Of a stretch of DNA of 64,000 nucleotides, positions 46,390-57,826 are shown in pieces. The translations under genes were made by a program, and so were the position numbers. Location of the stretch: contig CM073193.1 of assembly GCA_037042915.1 (NCBI GenBank), forward strand, positions 6,944,001 through 7,008,000, given 5' to 3'. The notes below the pieces were generated by a model, which was given only the letters and a program-made list of their open reading frames with translations, made no database searches and was not told the DNA's origin. This stretch comes from Auricularia sp. M13. Lineage: Eukaryota > Basidiomycota > Agaricomycetes > Auriculariales > Auriculariaceae. Position 1 is the first letter of the stretch. The number at the start of each line of letters is the position of its first letter.

Positions 46390-48232
46390 CTATGCTCGAG
46401 GTGGTATCATTGTAATCAGAATGGCAACCAATGTGCCGACGATGGTGAGAGGAGTGAGAAGAACGATATACGACCAGAAAATAACACGGGACACCAAAAT
46501 TTCGAAGGTTGCAGAGGCCGCGGACGTTAACTGCAGAGGAAGTCAGTTGAATTTCAATCGCGCGCAAAGGAAGGGTTACCTGGGCCATCGTAACCGCCGT
46601 CGGGCCACCAATGAGCAAGCATCCAGCCAGCAAGAATATCGGGTCGTGGACTAAGGAGGCTCAGTGCACATGCATGCAGTCGAGAGCGGACAACTCACAG
46701 ATTTTGAACGGCGTGAAAACGGAGAGGATGAGGAGAAATGGGTAAAGAACGACTGGGGTGAGTATCATGCGGGAAAGAACCGCCGCAATGACGGCGCGAT
46801 TGGCCTCCGGGTCGTTCGGCGGCACCGCTGTGAGGTCAGACGCAGAGTCGGAGCGAGCTGTCTGTTTGTCCGGTGGCGAGTAAAAGTAAGCCCCGAGTAC
46901 TACCAACGTTAACTGGACATTATTGAGCTTGTTGACCAGGTAATTGAGGTAACATCCTTACTGGGACGGCGATTTCAGCCATGGAATCGATGGCGCCAGT
47001 GATCGGTGTGGCGCGAGCAACGACGTTCTGTGGTTCTTCAGCATGACCGCCTGCTCCAATAACAAGCCTATCACCTGAATCGGCGTGATTGCTGCGACGA
47101 AGATGCTCGCGATAGCCGCATACGTCGGAGGAGTCATGAATTGCAAGAAAGTTCGAAGCCAACGACGCCAACGCGGGATTTGGGCAGTGATCGGCGGTGG
47201 CTGTTCAACTGTTTGGGGCTTGGCGTTCGGCAGGGATCCAATGCTGTGCGCAGGGTCCTCCGCGTCATCGGGCTTCTCAATTGAGTGGCCTTCGCTTGTC
47301 GGAGGAGACGTCGAAGTAGCCGTGGCCTGCTCCAAGTCCAATCGCGTTGGCTCATCGGCCTTCTCGAGATATGAAACCATGAACGACCACCGCCAGACCA
47401 ATCCCTGTGCCAAGAAGGAATTTTCAGCCAGCTAAAACATAAGCATTACCGCGCGGCGACTCACAAGGTGGAGTAGAGAACGAGATAACTGATTCCTCTG
47501 GCCAGCATCGCGTTGGGAGTATCGTCAGGCGTGGAGCGCAGGGCAGGTACGTTTGCCGAAAGACCTTGGATGAGAGCAATAGGAAGCGAATTCGAGCTAC
47601 GCAACGCGCGTTCGGGCTCAGGAAGGGGACAAGGCAAGAAAAAAGGACATACTTTACTGCCACTAAGATAATATGGGTGAGTTCAGAGCAAAGGCGGCTG
47701 CCAGTAGGGGAACGCACTTGAACAGCATATAACCAACCGCTGCTTCGGCATGGCTTTAGAGCAATGGTATGAGCAACGGGAGGTAACAGGCTGCTATGAA
47801 CTCACACAGCTTAAAGACTCGTGCCATTATCCATGCTATACCCGCGCTGGCAAGCTTTGTTAGTCGCAGACGGTAACCCGCATCGCCGAATGCGACTTAC
47901 CTGACGGCCGTGAACAAACAAAGCCTAGTGGTACAACTGCAATGGAAACGAGCTTCTCCGGGGTGAGACTCAGCGCTATCTTCGAGAAAATGAGCGCCGG
48001 AGTGAACAGGAGCATGTTCATGTTATTCAAAAACTGAGGTTCGTCAACATGTGAACGTCGACGGCAAGCCACCTCCTCCGCGCACCTTCTGTCCCTTCTT
48101 GTTCAGAAAGCCGATGCGACCCAGCACATAGCCAGCAAGACAGGTGAGAACGATTTGAGCGACGGCGAGACCGGTGGCCTTGACAGACACGAGGATAGCT
48201 GGTCCGAGGCTGGCCGCGGTGAGCCCGACCAT
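46390..48232 (-). CDS. Auxin-efflux-carrier (AEC) family transporter
   Basis: Ten-helix-type membrane carrier of the AEC/PIN-like family; yeast relatives (Ecm3, Ylr152c) are poorly known. The N-terminal half holds VKATGLAVAQIVLTCLAGYV, GRIGFLNKKGQK, FLNNMNMLLFTPALIFSKIA and LVSIAVVPLGFV, with the NxxxxxFTPxLxFxKxA type motif of the family. A long hydrophilic loop follows (EKADEPTRLDLEQATATSTS to TAQIPRWRRW), then TPPTYAAIASIFVAAITPIQ, VQLTLVVLGAYFY, SRMILTPVVLYPFLLILSVF, DPIFLLAGCLLIGGPTAVTM and FWSYIVLLTPLTIVGTLVAI, ending MIPPRA. Several short introns. Likely in plasma or ER membrane. Substrate unknown. Confidence 0.9.
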
Positions 48233-48786
48233 TGCAGTAAATGAACGGGGGAGGACCGAATTGGGGGGATCTTCAAAAGCGTACTGAGGCGCGTACGACG
48301 GATTTATAGATAGGAAATCCCCTTTAGCCTTTGCCGAGCGCCAGACTTCTTTTTATGCAGTGGAACCCGGGCTATGCTTCCATCGCTAAGAATCCTGCAT
48401 GCTCTGAGACATCATGCTGAATTCCGCCGCTTGCTATCCGCAGCATACAGATCTCCTGTCAATATCATGAAAACCTTGTTCGAGCACGTTAGATTATACC
48501 ATCCGGATGCGGCAATGATCTGGATGTTTTAGGCAAGAGGCAATTTCTTGGTCCAGCGATCCAGTTGGCTGTTCGACCACATCGCGCGCAGTTAATCGTG
48601 CTTGCCAGGTAGACGTCTCAGTTTTCCAGTTATCCGGTAACTGGCCGGGTTCGTGGAGTCCGTACCACAGGATGAAGTGTCGTTGGAACCGGGCCGGCGA
48701 AGAGCCCGTGGCATCTGTTCGGAGACTGTGCGAAACCTCAAATACAGCATATCATGGCACGGTGCACGCCTTTTCCCCTCTGAGAA
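48233..48786. other. Divergent intergenic region, no gene recognised
   Basis: 550 bp between the AEC gene (-) and the CMD-like gene (+), holding both promoters; nothing else recognised. Confidence 0.45.
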
Positions 48787-49705
48787 ATGACCAGAATCCT
48801 CATTCTCTTGGCACTTGCGTTGGCAGTGCTCTGCGTTCAAGTTGGCGCCCGTTCGCACGTATCGGAAGTCGCGCGGCGCGACAAGAACCTGCCCGCTCGT
48901 CTTCCATACGTGTTTCCGCCGCCCGGTACTTCAGCAGTGCGTCAGTAATTATTGAACACGGTGCATCTGACCAATATTTCTCTAGATTGCAGATCGTATA
49001 CGGTCTCGCCGTACGAATCAGACACTCCTGGCACTCGACGGCATGCTGTGAGTATACACGCATGGACCAGCAGCTCCCACAGCTCAAGATCGCCGATGGT
49101 TGCAGTCTCAATGCTCCAGCTATGGCGGACGGAGAAGACGTTCTTTTTGGCAACATTAGGGACTCTAACAGCTTGCCTAGCACGCTGAGAGAGCTGATGA
49201 TCCTTCGGACCGCCGCTTTGAATTCTGCAACGTATCAATGGTGCGCACAAGAGTCTACCGCCAGGGGGGATTGTATTTATTCCTCCGAAGGCTCCAGCAC
49301 TTCCTCGTAGGGTTCTCAGTCGGTCTCACTACACCGCAGCTAGAGGATATCCGCGATCCAGCGAGGAATGCGATAACAGCTCGAGCATTGACTCCCCCGA
49401 TGCGCGCGGCCCTTGCATATACCGATGAAATGACGAGGGCCATCAAAGTCTCACAATTAACGTTCAACAATCTCCGCGCCTTCCTCAACGACCAACAGGT
49501 ATTTGCTCATATTTCACAACTCGCGCGCGCTGGCTACATAATTGGTTTCCAGGTCGTGGAGGCCACGATGACGATTGCGGGCTACAATCTCATCTCCCGA
49601 TTCGTCGTTGCTCTTGACGTGGATGGCATGGCGAACACGCCGTTGCCAAGCGTTAATGCGAGCTTCACAATGGATGACTTCCCGTCGCGTTTAGGGCGAG
49701 TTTAG
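48787..49705 (+). CDS. Carboxymuconolactone-decarboxylase-like protein, 3' end inside a MITE
   Basis: Alpha-helical CMD/AhpD-fold protein. The start MTRILILLALALAVLCVQVG looks like a signal peptide or membrane anchor. Then come ADRIRSRRTNQTLLALDGML, LNAPAMADGEDVLFGNIRD, SLPSTLRELMILRTAALNSA, TYQW, GLTTPQLEDIRDP, ALTPPMRAALAYTDEMTRAI, FVAHIS-type helices and GYIIGFQVVEATMTIAGYNL. The fold-typical Cys/His pair near YQW is weak (YQWCAQES). Three introns inferred (donors GTGCGT, GTGAGT, GTATTT). The last 11 sense codons (DDFPSRLGRV and part of the preceding Met codon region) and the TAG lie in the left terminal repeat of the 49672-49996 element, so the original C-terminus has been replaced or trimmed. 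Confidence 0.8.
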
Positions 49706-49996
49706 GACGAGTTTAGGAAACGTGATGGAGAGGATGATGCTCCGCATCACTTACTGATGGGTTTCTAAACCTCTATTCCTGCTCAAATGGGCTCAAAAGT
49801 CCCTGGGGTTATGGGCATGGTTCAGGAGCAAATGAAGAGCTCAGTCAGTCTGTAACGGCGTAAGAGATTTTCTTGCAGACAGGAGGAGGAACGCGGATTT
49901 GATGTAGGCGTCGCAGATTGATAACCGAGCGAGAGTGATCGACGAGTCCTCCTAAACTCTCCCTAAACTTTCCTAAACTGCGACGGGAAGTCATCC
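49672..49996. mobile_element. MITE family 2 with long terminal inverted repeats
   Basis: 325 bp. The left end GGATGACTTCCCGTCGC is mirrored at the right end (GCGACGGGAAGTCATCC), and similarity runs on through repeated GTTTAGG units for about 50 bp per arm. A 3-bp duplicate AAT (49669-49671 and 49997-49999) flanks it. No coding capacity. Related to no other sequence in this window. Confidence 0.9.
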
Positions 49997-49999
49997 AAT

Positions 50000-51143
50000 G
50001 ACTGACTAAGTGCGCTCTTATCTATCATTGTCTGTGCATACGACGTTGTCTTGGCTCAGGCCATTTCTTTGTGCACTGAATCCTCCGATAGCTTCTCAAT
50101 TCAACTTGTAGGCTTCCCATATGAATTGGCACGTGCAATCGAATCTGACTGTGCAGTGCATCGTTCGCATTCCTGCGAGGTCATGAGACAACCGCCGGCG
50201 TAGTCACCTACATATGAGAAGCTCGCCGAACGGATCGATCGCGTAGATGCAACTATCGAGATAGTGGAGTCAGGGCACCGTGGCTTCGACTGCGTGTGGT
50301 TGGATTAGTGACCTGGTGCCAGCGAGGCTGAGAACGTCAGCCGGGCTTTCATATGATCCGCGTCATCCCCTCAAGCCCTCCACCGTTTGCAACGCGCAAA
50401 GGGAATGCCGGATAGTTCTCTCTTTCCGAGGCTTCAATGTGACGATGAGATTGGTATTGCCACATCATCTGCACCAAGGGAACGGTTGTAACATCCGTGC
50501 CGTTGGGAAGTTCCTCCCCGGAAGCGGCATCCGTTGCCACGGTCTCGGATCGATAATCGCGATACTGCGAAGGTCTTTGACGCGCTTGCGAGAGGTGGAC
50601 CCGTGAGAGTCGCAAGAAATGGTTGGGAATCGCGACGTATTTGAGACGCAGGATCAGCTGTGTCTGCTGTCCGAGGAGGACGAAGCTGGACGAGACTACT
50701 TCCCTCAGTTGAGATTTACGGCCCCACGAGTGCTGATCCCAGACGCCAGCAGCCTTCATACTGATTTATCCAGCGCTCGGATTCGTCGATGTCAACTTGA
50801 GACTCATTCCCGCTGGCGTCGCCTGGTACCGACCAGAACTCCATGCAACACAATATAGAAGCGAATGATGTGACGATGGGGAAGTTAAAGTATCTACGAT
50901 CGAGTTAGACGGATACCCCATGTGCAAGTTGGTGTATCTCTCACGAGGATAGGACGGGATTTTCATCTCAATTGCAGTTAACTGAGGTCATTCCATCGAG
51001 GACTGAATGGAAGAGAGTCGACGGGATTATCCGCCAACAAATTAGCCAGTTCATGGAGCAGTCAGAATCTTTGCATTGGAGATCCCTGCCTCATGTCGCG
51101 ACAGACTCATGTCGCGACAGACCCAGATGGCTACTAAAGTACG
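50000..51143 (-). other. Region with possible unrecognised minus-strand exons
   Basis: 1.1 kb between the MITE and the subtilisin 3' end. The minus strand has two neighbouring frames, 50766-50966 (ATG start, MKIPSYPRERYTNLHMG) and 50349-50759 (LREVVSSSFVLLGQQTQLIL), that could be exons of one small gene, but no join or family was found. A 15-bp tandem with TCGCGACA lies near 51090-51121. Confidence 0.3.
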
Positions 51144-52839
51144 TTACAACGTTGCGCCATTATCAGCGATTTCGTTGTTGGTATTTTCGGCTGGAGGAAC
51201 ATGATGAACTGAATAAATGTTACGGACTAGGCAGCACTCACGCATGTCGGAGATGAGCCCGTCCGGGCTGAATTCCTTGATGCGCGCAAGGATCTCGGCC
51301 AATGGCTTGTTGCCCTCCAACGCGACAAGGTACGCGACAAGACCAGCCTACGTCCGGAAACGTCGTGAGTTTATTCAGTCGATGGGGCAGGCGGAATGCG
51401 ACGGACCACGTGCGGGGTCGCCATCGAGGTACCAGACTTCAGAACATAGTCATCTTCGGCTACGCGCAAACAGGTCAGAACGTTCCCGATGACTATCTCG
51501 GGAGAGAATGCGGGGAGCATACAGGTGCTGAGCGCGGACATGACGTTGTCGCCTGGTGCGAAAATATCGACCACTGGACCTATGTTGCTGTAATACGCTA
51601 CTGTATCCTCAATGGTGGTCGCGCCGACAGTGATAGCTGCCGGGGTGCTCGACGGGCTGTAGTTTCCGGCATCTTTGGCGAAGTTACCAGCAGCAACAAC
51701 GACATGGATCCCAGCATCAATGGCCTGGATGAAATTGAATCATCAATTGCTCAACTCGTCTCAAGCATCTTACTTACTGTAGTCAGTGCTGCGTTCAGCG
51801 CATCGCTGACGGGGAATTGAAGGCTCATGTTTATGACGCTCGGAGCATGTGTGGTGGTTGTGACCTGTTCCAAGACCCAGTTGACGCCAGCAATCCTGGA
51901 AAATGTCAGAGCGGACGCGAGGGTGTGTGTGTTTTACTCACGCATCTGACACAACTGAAGTCCGATACAAGGAATGAGCACTACGCTCGAGCGAGATGCA
52001 ATGGACGCACCTCCGTTGCCGATGTCGTCGAGGACGCGGACAGCAATGAGATTGGCAGACTTGGAAACACCGAAACGCTTCCCCGCCGCTATCCCCGCTG
52101 CATGATGGTAAGCCGCAGGGCACGAGATCGCAAGATGACCATGCATACCAACATGCGTGCCATGCCCGCTACCATCTACCTCAGGGTACCCTCCCACAGT
52201 CTGAGGAAATCATCGAGGCTGTGAGAATAATCGGCGCGACACGGAAGAGCGCACCGTTCCCCAGCGCGCCCGGCCCTCGAAGTCATGGTGTTCGACAGCA
52301 ATACCTGTTCTTATTATTAGGGCTACATGTGGGTCGAATGGTCGTTAGTACAAACCAGAGTCGATAATGTAGATGTCAACGCCCTTGCCGGCTGATTCGT
52401 CATAGACATAGGTATAATCCAGAGCGCTGAAATTCGTGCTGCGCAGCCTCTCGACATGCGAGATGCGCTGCAGCCCCCATGGCGCGTCAGTCTGTGAGAC
52501 AAGCTCGGCTTCCCCGCCGACGGTATCGTGCTCGATCGCAACCACGTCGGCTGAAGAACGCAGGGCAAGAAGGGCAGCGTCGCTAAACGTGCCGGCGAAC
52601 GCATTCAGGTTCGGCCATTCGTACTTGATCTGCGAGTCGGCCGTCGAGAATGAGTCCAGGAGCGTCTGGCGGACGGAAGAAAGGGTACGTTGCGCAACGG
52701 CGCCCTGCTTGAGTGTCACGATGTATCCGCCAGGACGTGTAGGGCCCGTAACAGAAGCGATGGCGAGCAGGTTTGGTGCGGCCTCGGCTGCACCGAATAG
52801 AGCGAGGGAGACAGCGACAAAGCGCACGAGCGAGAACAT
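51144..52839 (-). CDS. Subtilisin-like serine protease (S8A, proteinase K type)
   Basis: Secreted endopeptidase. Signal peptide MFSLVRFVAVSLALFGAAEA; I9 propeptide (GGYIVTLKQGAVAQRTLSSV to VVAIEHD); catalytic domain with DAPWGLQRISH, VDIYIIDSGLY (Asp), DGSGHGTHVAGIAAGKRFGV (His, rebuilt across an intron), LIAVRVLDDIGNG, SVINMSL-type helix, VVAAGNFAKDAGNYSPSS, ITVGATTIEDTVAYYSN, VDIFAPGDNVMS and SGTSMATPHVAGLVAYL (Ser). It ends DGLISDMPENTNNEIADNGA. The catalytic triad is complete. Two Cys fall in an insert after APGDNVMSALST. Start is the ATG at 52839. Likely used in nutrition or wall turnover. Confidence 0.93.
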
Positions 52840-53762
52840 TGTCGCAACAAATCTGGGCAACGAAAAGAGCTGCGCAAGCTCTTATGATGGCGAGCAAAAC
52901 GCCAATAATAACAAGTTGCGGCGCATTTCGGCATGTGGGATCGCAACGAACAAGTACTCAGTGTACGGGGCCGCAGTCGCAGATTTAGAATCAGACTTCA
53001 GAAGCCTGCAGAACGCGAGGATCGTTGACTGTCAACGAGCCGGATCGGACAGCAAAAACTGCACCGCCGGCTGAAGCTGCTCCGATGTAACCACGGCCTG
53101 GAGATAGATACTCAAGTCTCAACGTCGTGAAAGTTTCTCTGCCTCTTCTCGCACAGCGGATTGCGGCGTCCGGATCATCTACTCGTCTGACCTACTGACT
53201 GTTACAGTAGTAAGTACAGTATCAGTGCCACAAAGTAGGTAAATTTTCAGCTTGAAGTTGGGCTACCGAACGACGGTGATCGATTACATTTCATGTTTGC
53301 CCCCTCTTGCTTCAAGCGCGAACGTGGCATCTTGCGGCTGCGATCTCAGCGCTTGACAATGCCGCGCAGTCGACGTGCATCAGCGCTGAGCGTTGGGACA
53401 GAGGGGCTCGAGCAACTCAATTCTTGCAGGCGACGCTTTGCTATCCTGGTCCCAGGCATGCCCGGCAGACACAGGAAAATGACGGCTCAGTCCTACAGCA
53501 AGGTTACTGGTTAGGTCGTCGACCTGAGAGGGAGTTCTTGCGCGTTATTTTGAGCGTTGCGAAGCACAGCGCGCGTCCTGTGCTGTGGGGCCGTTTCACG
53601 GCGACATGATGAACTCGTGAGGTGATCAAGAGCGCTCAGTACACCGCATTCTCCTGGCCAAGGTAATATAAGAACAGGCCCCCTGGTCTGTCGTTCTGTA
53701 CAGGCCTTCAACTTCAATTTCTTCGCCAAGCTCTGACTCTTTTATCTTCTTCTTCTCTCAAC
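52840..53762. other. Divergent intergenic region
   Basis: 920 bp between the subtilisin (-) and DPBB-LysM (+) genes. The TATA box at 53667 serves the latter; no other feature recognised. Confidence 0.45.
53667..53672 (+). promoter_or_regulatory. TATA-like box of the DPBB-LysM gene
   Basis: TATAAG, 96 bp before the ATG at 53763, followed by a CT-rich leader with TTCTTCTTCTC just before the ATG, typical of well-expressed fungal genes. Confidence 0.5.
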
Positions 53763-54580
53763 ATGTCTCTTATTCGTCTGACTGCTGCCACCGTCGTGTT
53801 TGCCGCTCTCGCTGCCGCTACCCCAATCTTGCCGCGTCAGATTGGGCCGCAGACCGGAGAAGTTAGGAAGCACGGCTTGAACTTTCAGACATGTATCTGA
53901 GACAATTATCAGGGTACTTACTACGACGTCGGTCTCGGCAGCTGCGGCATTACGAGCGTACGTGTCGACCTGCTCGTGTTGCAGTTAGCTGATAAATTGC
54001 GTCAGTCGCCTGGAGAGTTCGTTGTCGCAGTCTCTCAGCAACTTTTCGACACGTACCCGGGTGCAGGTGCCAACCCCAACGCCAACCCCATCTGCGGTCA
54101 GCAGGCGTCGGTCTCCTACAATGGCAAGAGCATCACGGTCACCATCGTGGACCGCTGCACGGGTTGCGCCTACGGCGATCTTGACTTCAGCACGGGTGCC
54201 TTTGCCGCCATTGCCGACATGAACGCAGGGAGGATCCAGGGCATTCAGTGGCAACTGCTTTCCGACGGGGGCTCGGCTGCTCCTCCACCCCCGCCTCCGT
54301 CGCAGGACGCTGGCTCCAGCTCTGGATCGGGTTGCGGAGTGACCGTCAACGCGGGAGACTCTTGCTGTGCGTGTGGGACTGATTAATGTGTTCCGAGCTG
54401 CCACTCACTCCTGTACAGGGGCGATCAGCCAGAGCCACGGCATCAGCCTCGACGATTTCTTCTCCAAGAACCCGTCGATCAGCTCGTACGTCCTCGTCAC
54501 TTCAGACCCTGGTCAGTATATCTCATCGAATTTTCAGTGACTGCACGAACCTTCAAGTTGGACAACAAGTTTGCGTTTGA
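53763..54580 (+). CDS. Secreted double-psi beta-barrel (barwin/expansin-like) protein with C-terminal LysM
   Basis: Signal peptide MSLIRLTAATVVFAALAAA. The DPBB domain follows: GTYYDVGLGSCGIT, VVAVSQQLFDTYPG, NPICGQQASVSYNGKSITVT, IVDRCTGCAYGDLDFSTGAF and GRIQGIQWQL. A Ser/Pro linker leads to one fungal LysM: CGVTVNAGDSCWAISQSHGI, SLDDFFSKNPSISS and the end CTNLQVGQQVCV. Four introns (GTTAGG, GTACGT, GTGCGT, GTACGT). DPBB proteins alone act as loosenins or papain inhibitors; LysM binds chitin or related GlcNAc polymers. The fusion suggests a DPBB tethered to chitinous walls, or shielding of chitin. The DPBB Asp (IVDRC) is present. Confidence 0.93.
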
Positions 54581-55076
54581 GGGCATGTTTAGAGATCGTT
54601 TTTAATTTATATTTTTGGCACTGTAAGCGCGAATCTGGCAAACAAAAAAATCCCAACGTCAGGGCACAAGTAATCTGACAGAAGCAAGAACTCACCACAA
54701 CTTCAATCGGATGTCGCCAGAAAGCTGAGGGCGCAATAAACGTGTCCGACCACAGCATTGGGGTGGTCGTTTACACTGAGATTGCGAACCGTCATAGTCA
54801 AACTCCAGAGTCCTTAGAATTCGCGTCCAGAAACGAAGCGATGACGCCTGCAGCATGGTGTGCACACCAGAGCTAAGGCAGTTAGACGAATTTTAAAGCA
54901 ACATAACGCCTCTCTGAGGCTGCCATAACCGGGCGCCTTCATTCATTGGCATTGCGTAGAACTTGCGGCGGCAACGGCGACTGTATGTGAAGAGGTCCGA
55001 GGAATGCGTTAGAGCATGATAATTGGAAGCAGATGGAGATTACAAGGGCGTAGCAGACCCAGGAGGCCGCTACGCC
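54581..55076. other. Convergent intergenic region, no gene recognised
   Basis: 500 bp between 3' ends; nothing recognised. Confidence 0.45.
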
Positions 55077-55730
55077 TTAATGCGCAATTGACGAGGCAGC
55101 GACCGATGTCTTCTTGGTCTCCGCTTGTCGTATTCGCGCGCGGGCCTCGTCGAGTTTCCTTGCGGCCTTAATTCTCCGTTGGCGCTTCGAGCGACCATTG
55201 CCGCGTTTCGGACCCTCGATGAGCACATCCTGCTCGAGTTTCTTTTTGCGCAACGCCGCCCGTTCCGCGCGCAGCTTCTCGCGCTTCTTGTCGCGCTTGC
55301 GCAGCGAGGCAGTCATTTTGGCTTTGAGCAGCGCGCTATAGTGCGCGTGGAAGGTCTCGAGCTCGGACGGTTGCGCCTGCAGCAATGCGTATTGTCAGAA
55401 CAGTCACGGGCAGGTGGCCACGACGCACCAGCGTGGAAAATTTCACGTCGTCGCCATCCACGGCGCGGACAAGCAACGGGTATTCTCGCTCAGCATCGAC
55501 GGGTGCTTGTTGCGCGTCGGCCTCCTGGTACGTGTCTGCGCGTGAATTTAGCTACAACGAGGGCAGGGAGAACATTGCACACAGCGCTTGTGGGTAAGCC
55601 ATATGGACCCGCCCTGCGCGTTCGTCGTATCGAACAAATCCGAAAGTCGTTTCAGAAACTATGAGCACAGGTGTCAACGACCATCGTCATCTTCCATGGC
55701 TTTACGAACCTCGGTATGATCGACCAACAT
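55077..55730 (-). CDS. SRP14: Signal recognition particle subunit SRP14
   Basis: Alu-domain RNA-binding subunit of SRP; with its partner it slows elongation during membrane targeting. Four exons: the first (55710-55730) encodes only MLVDHTE; then FLKRLSDLFDTTNAQGGSIW with LTHKRYTYQEAD rebuilt across an intron, PLLVRAVDGDDVKFSTL, and the last exon AQPSELETFHAHYSALLKAK, MTASLRKRDKKREKLRAERA, LIEGPKRGNGRSKRQRRIKA. The GPKRGNGR basic box and KRDKK are the fungal SRP14 C-terminal marks. Stop TAA at 55077-55079. Intact; all donors are GT. Confidence 0.94.
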
Positions 55731-56155
55731 CGTGCAGCGTAGCGGAGTTTGCCGCCCGCGCAGCAACTGTCTCTGCTCCTTCCTCCATGCGGAATGATGC
55801 TCTGCGCGCAGTACTTTGACAGTACTTATCGGGCGCATTATCGACAACATTGGCTTCCCCTGACTTTCCGTCTGCCAACTGCCGCATTGCCCAAGTACGC
55901 TGACACCGCTGTGCGTTCGGCGTCGGAGTGGACGTCTCGACCTACTTTTGGCTCTTCTCTTGGATCATCTTTGCGACCTATTTTTGCCTGCTGTCCCTTG
56001 AAAGTCTCGTCGCACGTGGCAAGCCAAATCAGCGGCGACTGCGCATTGTGGGCCGCTGCCAGGAGGATCGCTTCAGGCGTCTAAACAACCGTCGAGGTCT
56101 ACTTCTGTGTGTACCAGGACCTGTGTGCCTGATCCTCACTTTCTCCCCATCTCTC
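55731..56155. other. Divergent intergenic region
   Basis: 425 bp holding the SRP14 and glycosyltransferase promoters; no motif recognised. Confidence 0.45.
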
Positions 56156-57826
56156 ATGTCAGCTCCCTATGCCCCCATTCCTACGGTAGACCACGATAGG
56201 GAGGAAGAAGCCACTGCCCCTGGCTGGGATGGCGAGCTGGATGTCCATGAGCACGAGCAAACAGCGGTTGGCGGCGGTTCCAAACCACGCCGCCTTGTCA
56301 CTGTGAGGACTGTAGTAGTCGCCTCACTAGCCATCGCCATCGCCATCGCCGCCCTCACCTACGTGCTTCTGCGTTCGCGTCCGCGGCGCCTGCCGTCCAT
56401 CACCACCACCGATGCCACTTTGCCTCCATTGTCAGAGTGCAAGCGCGTTATGGTCCGCAAGTTTAATAGCCTAGACGCTGGCTTCGGGTCTGAGTATGGA
56501 GTATACGTGGGTTCGATGATCAGGCGTAACCGCTGGTTGACGGGTGTCTACAGGTGCGTGCAAAAGCCCTGTCGGCGGACATGGGCTGGACGGTCGTGCC
56601 GGACACGCGGGACTGGATATATGGCAACCTCGACGACGTCTTTGTCCCGCCGACATATGACTGCATACTACCCCCAGACATTCTCAACACCTCCGGTCCC
56701 CAGTGGCAGGAGTTTGGGACGCCTGGATGGGACACCGCGAACCGGCTCTACTTGACTCGCCAGTATGTCCATCTCTTGACGCTCGAACGCGTGGTGAGAG
56801 AGCACCAAGTCGACCGGAACGCCATGAACGAGTTTGTTCGCAAAGTCAAGCTGTGGACCATGGATGAAGAGCATCTCACCTTACCATACGGCGAAAGCGT
56901 TCCGCGAGGGGAAGAAAAGGCCTTTCTTGCTCAAGCAGCTTTACTGGAGAAGGAATGGGTTCCCAACAACGACATGCAGGCTCAGATAGACCGCCTGCGG
57001 GCCAAGCTTGGTCTGAATAATACCGCCTCTCACGATCGACGTCCGGTGGTTGTGTGCGTCGAAAGTCTCCGACTCTGAATGGGCACTGATACTCTTCCGT
57101 TTCAGCCTTCAGATACGCCTCGGCGATAAGAGGACTGAAGCGACCGACATTTCACGGAGCGGCTCTCACATGAAGCAGTACGTCCGCAGCACTTTCTGAT
57201 TCTCCATGAGCCTCATTTCGCGCGCAGAGACGACATGAATGTGTACTTTCACGCCGCGCGCTTGGCTCTTGAGAGGCTGCGTTCTCGACATTTCACTTCG
57301 CCCCCCTTTTCCAGAAAGCGTTTTAAACCACTGCTAGTCATCATGACGGCAGAGACTGGAATTGTGGAGAGCTTGGCCGCGCTCGACAAGGGCAACGAGT
57401 TCGAGATCATTCTCAGCCCCTCCGAGGAACTCACGCCCGCACAAAAGGTCGAATATGACCGCGTATTCAACGTGTCGTCCAATTTTCGTCGAGAACGATT
57501 GTCCATGGAGACTGCCCCTGCTCCGCGATCTCTCTCTCCGTAGGTGGCTCCAGAAGGACCTTCTCAACGCATCGCCTGGACTCAGGCTAGCTTTGACTCG
57601 CCAGCTCATTGCCGAGCTCATCGTCTACAGTAAATACGCCGACGCCTTCGTCGTGTCCGGCAACTCGAACATGGGGCGAATAGCACTCACGTTGGCCGGG
57701 GAGGAAAGGGCTCTGGGACCGCCGGGTCAGCGTGCCACCGGCGGACGAGTGCGAAGTATCGATGTCCCTTGGTTCCCCGGCATGTGGTTCATGTCCCCCT
57801 TTGCCCCAGGCCAATGGAATGGGTAG
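56156..57826 (+). CDS. Type II membrane glycosyltransferase, FUT8/NodZ (GT23)-like
   Basis: A cytoplasmic tail of about 60 residues (APYAPIPTVDHDREEEATAP) precedes a single membrane anchor (VVVASLAIAIAIAALTYVLL), then a lumenal catalytic region: SECKRVMVRKFNSLDAGFGS, GWTVVPDTRDWIYGNLDDVF, LQIRLGDKRTEATDISRSGS (compare HVRRTDKVGTEA in FUT8), KPLLVIMTAETGIVESL, DVFN-type and LTRQLIAELIVYSKYADAFV, VSGNSNMGRIALTLAG (compare the FUT8 CTFSSQVCR region). It ends FPGMWFMSPFAPGQWNG. Four introns. Assignment rests on the R.xDKxxTEA-like motif and overall order, so related fold families (O-fucosyltransferase-like) are possible. Golgi location is inferred from topology. Confidence 0.75.

Noticed and set aside
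48060-48110. Possible read-through of an AEC intron as coding
   Set aside because: The spliced form joins KKGQK to FLNNMNMLL as the family expects; the unspliced frame does not.
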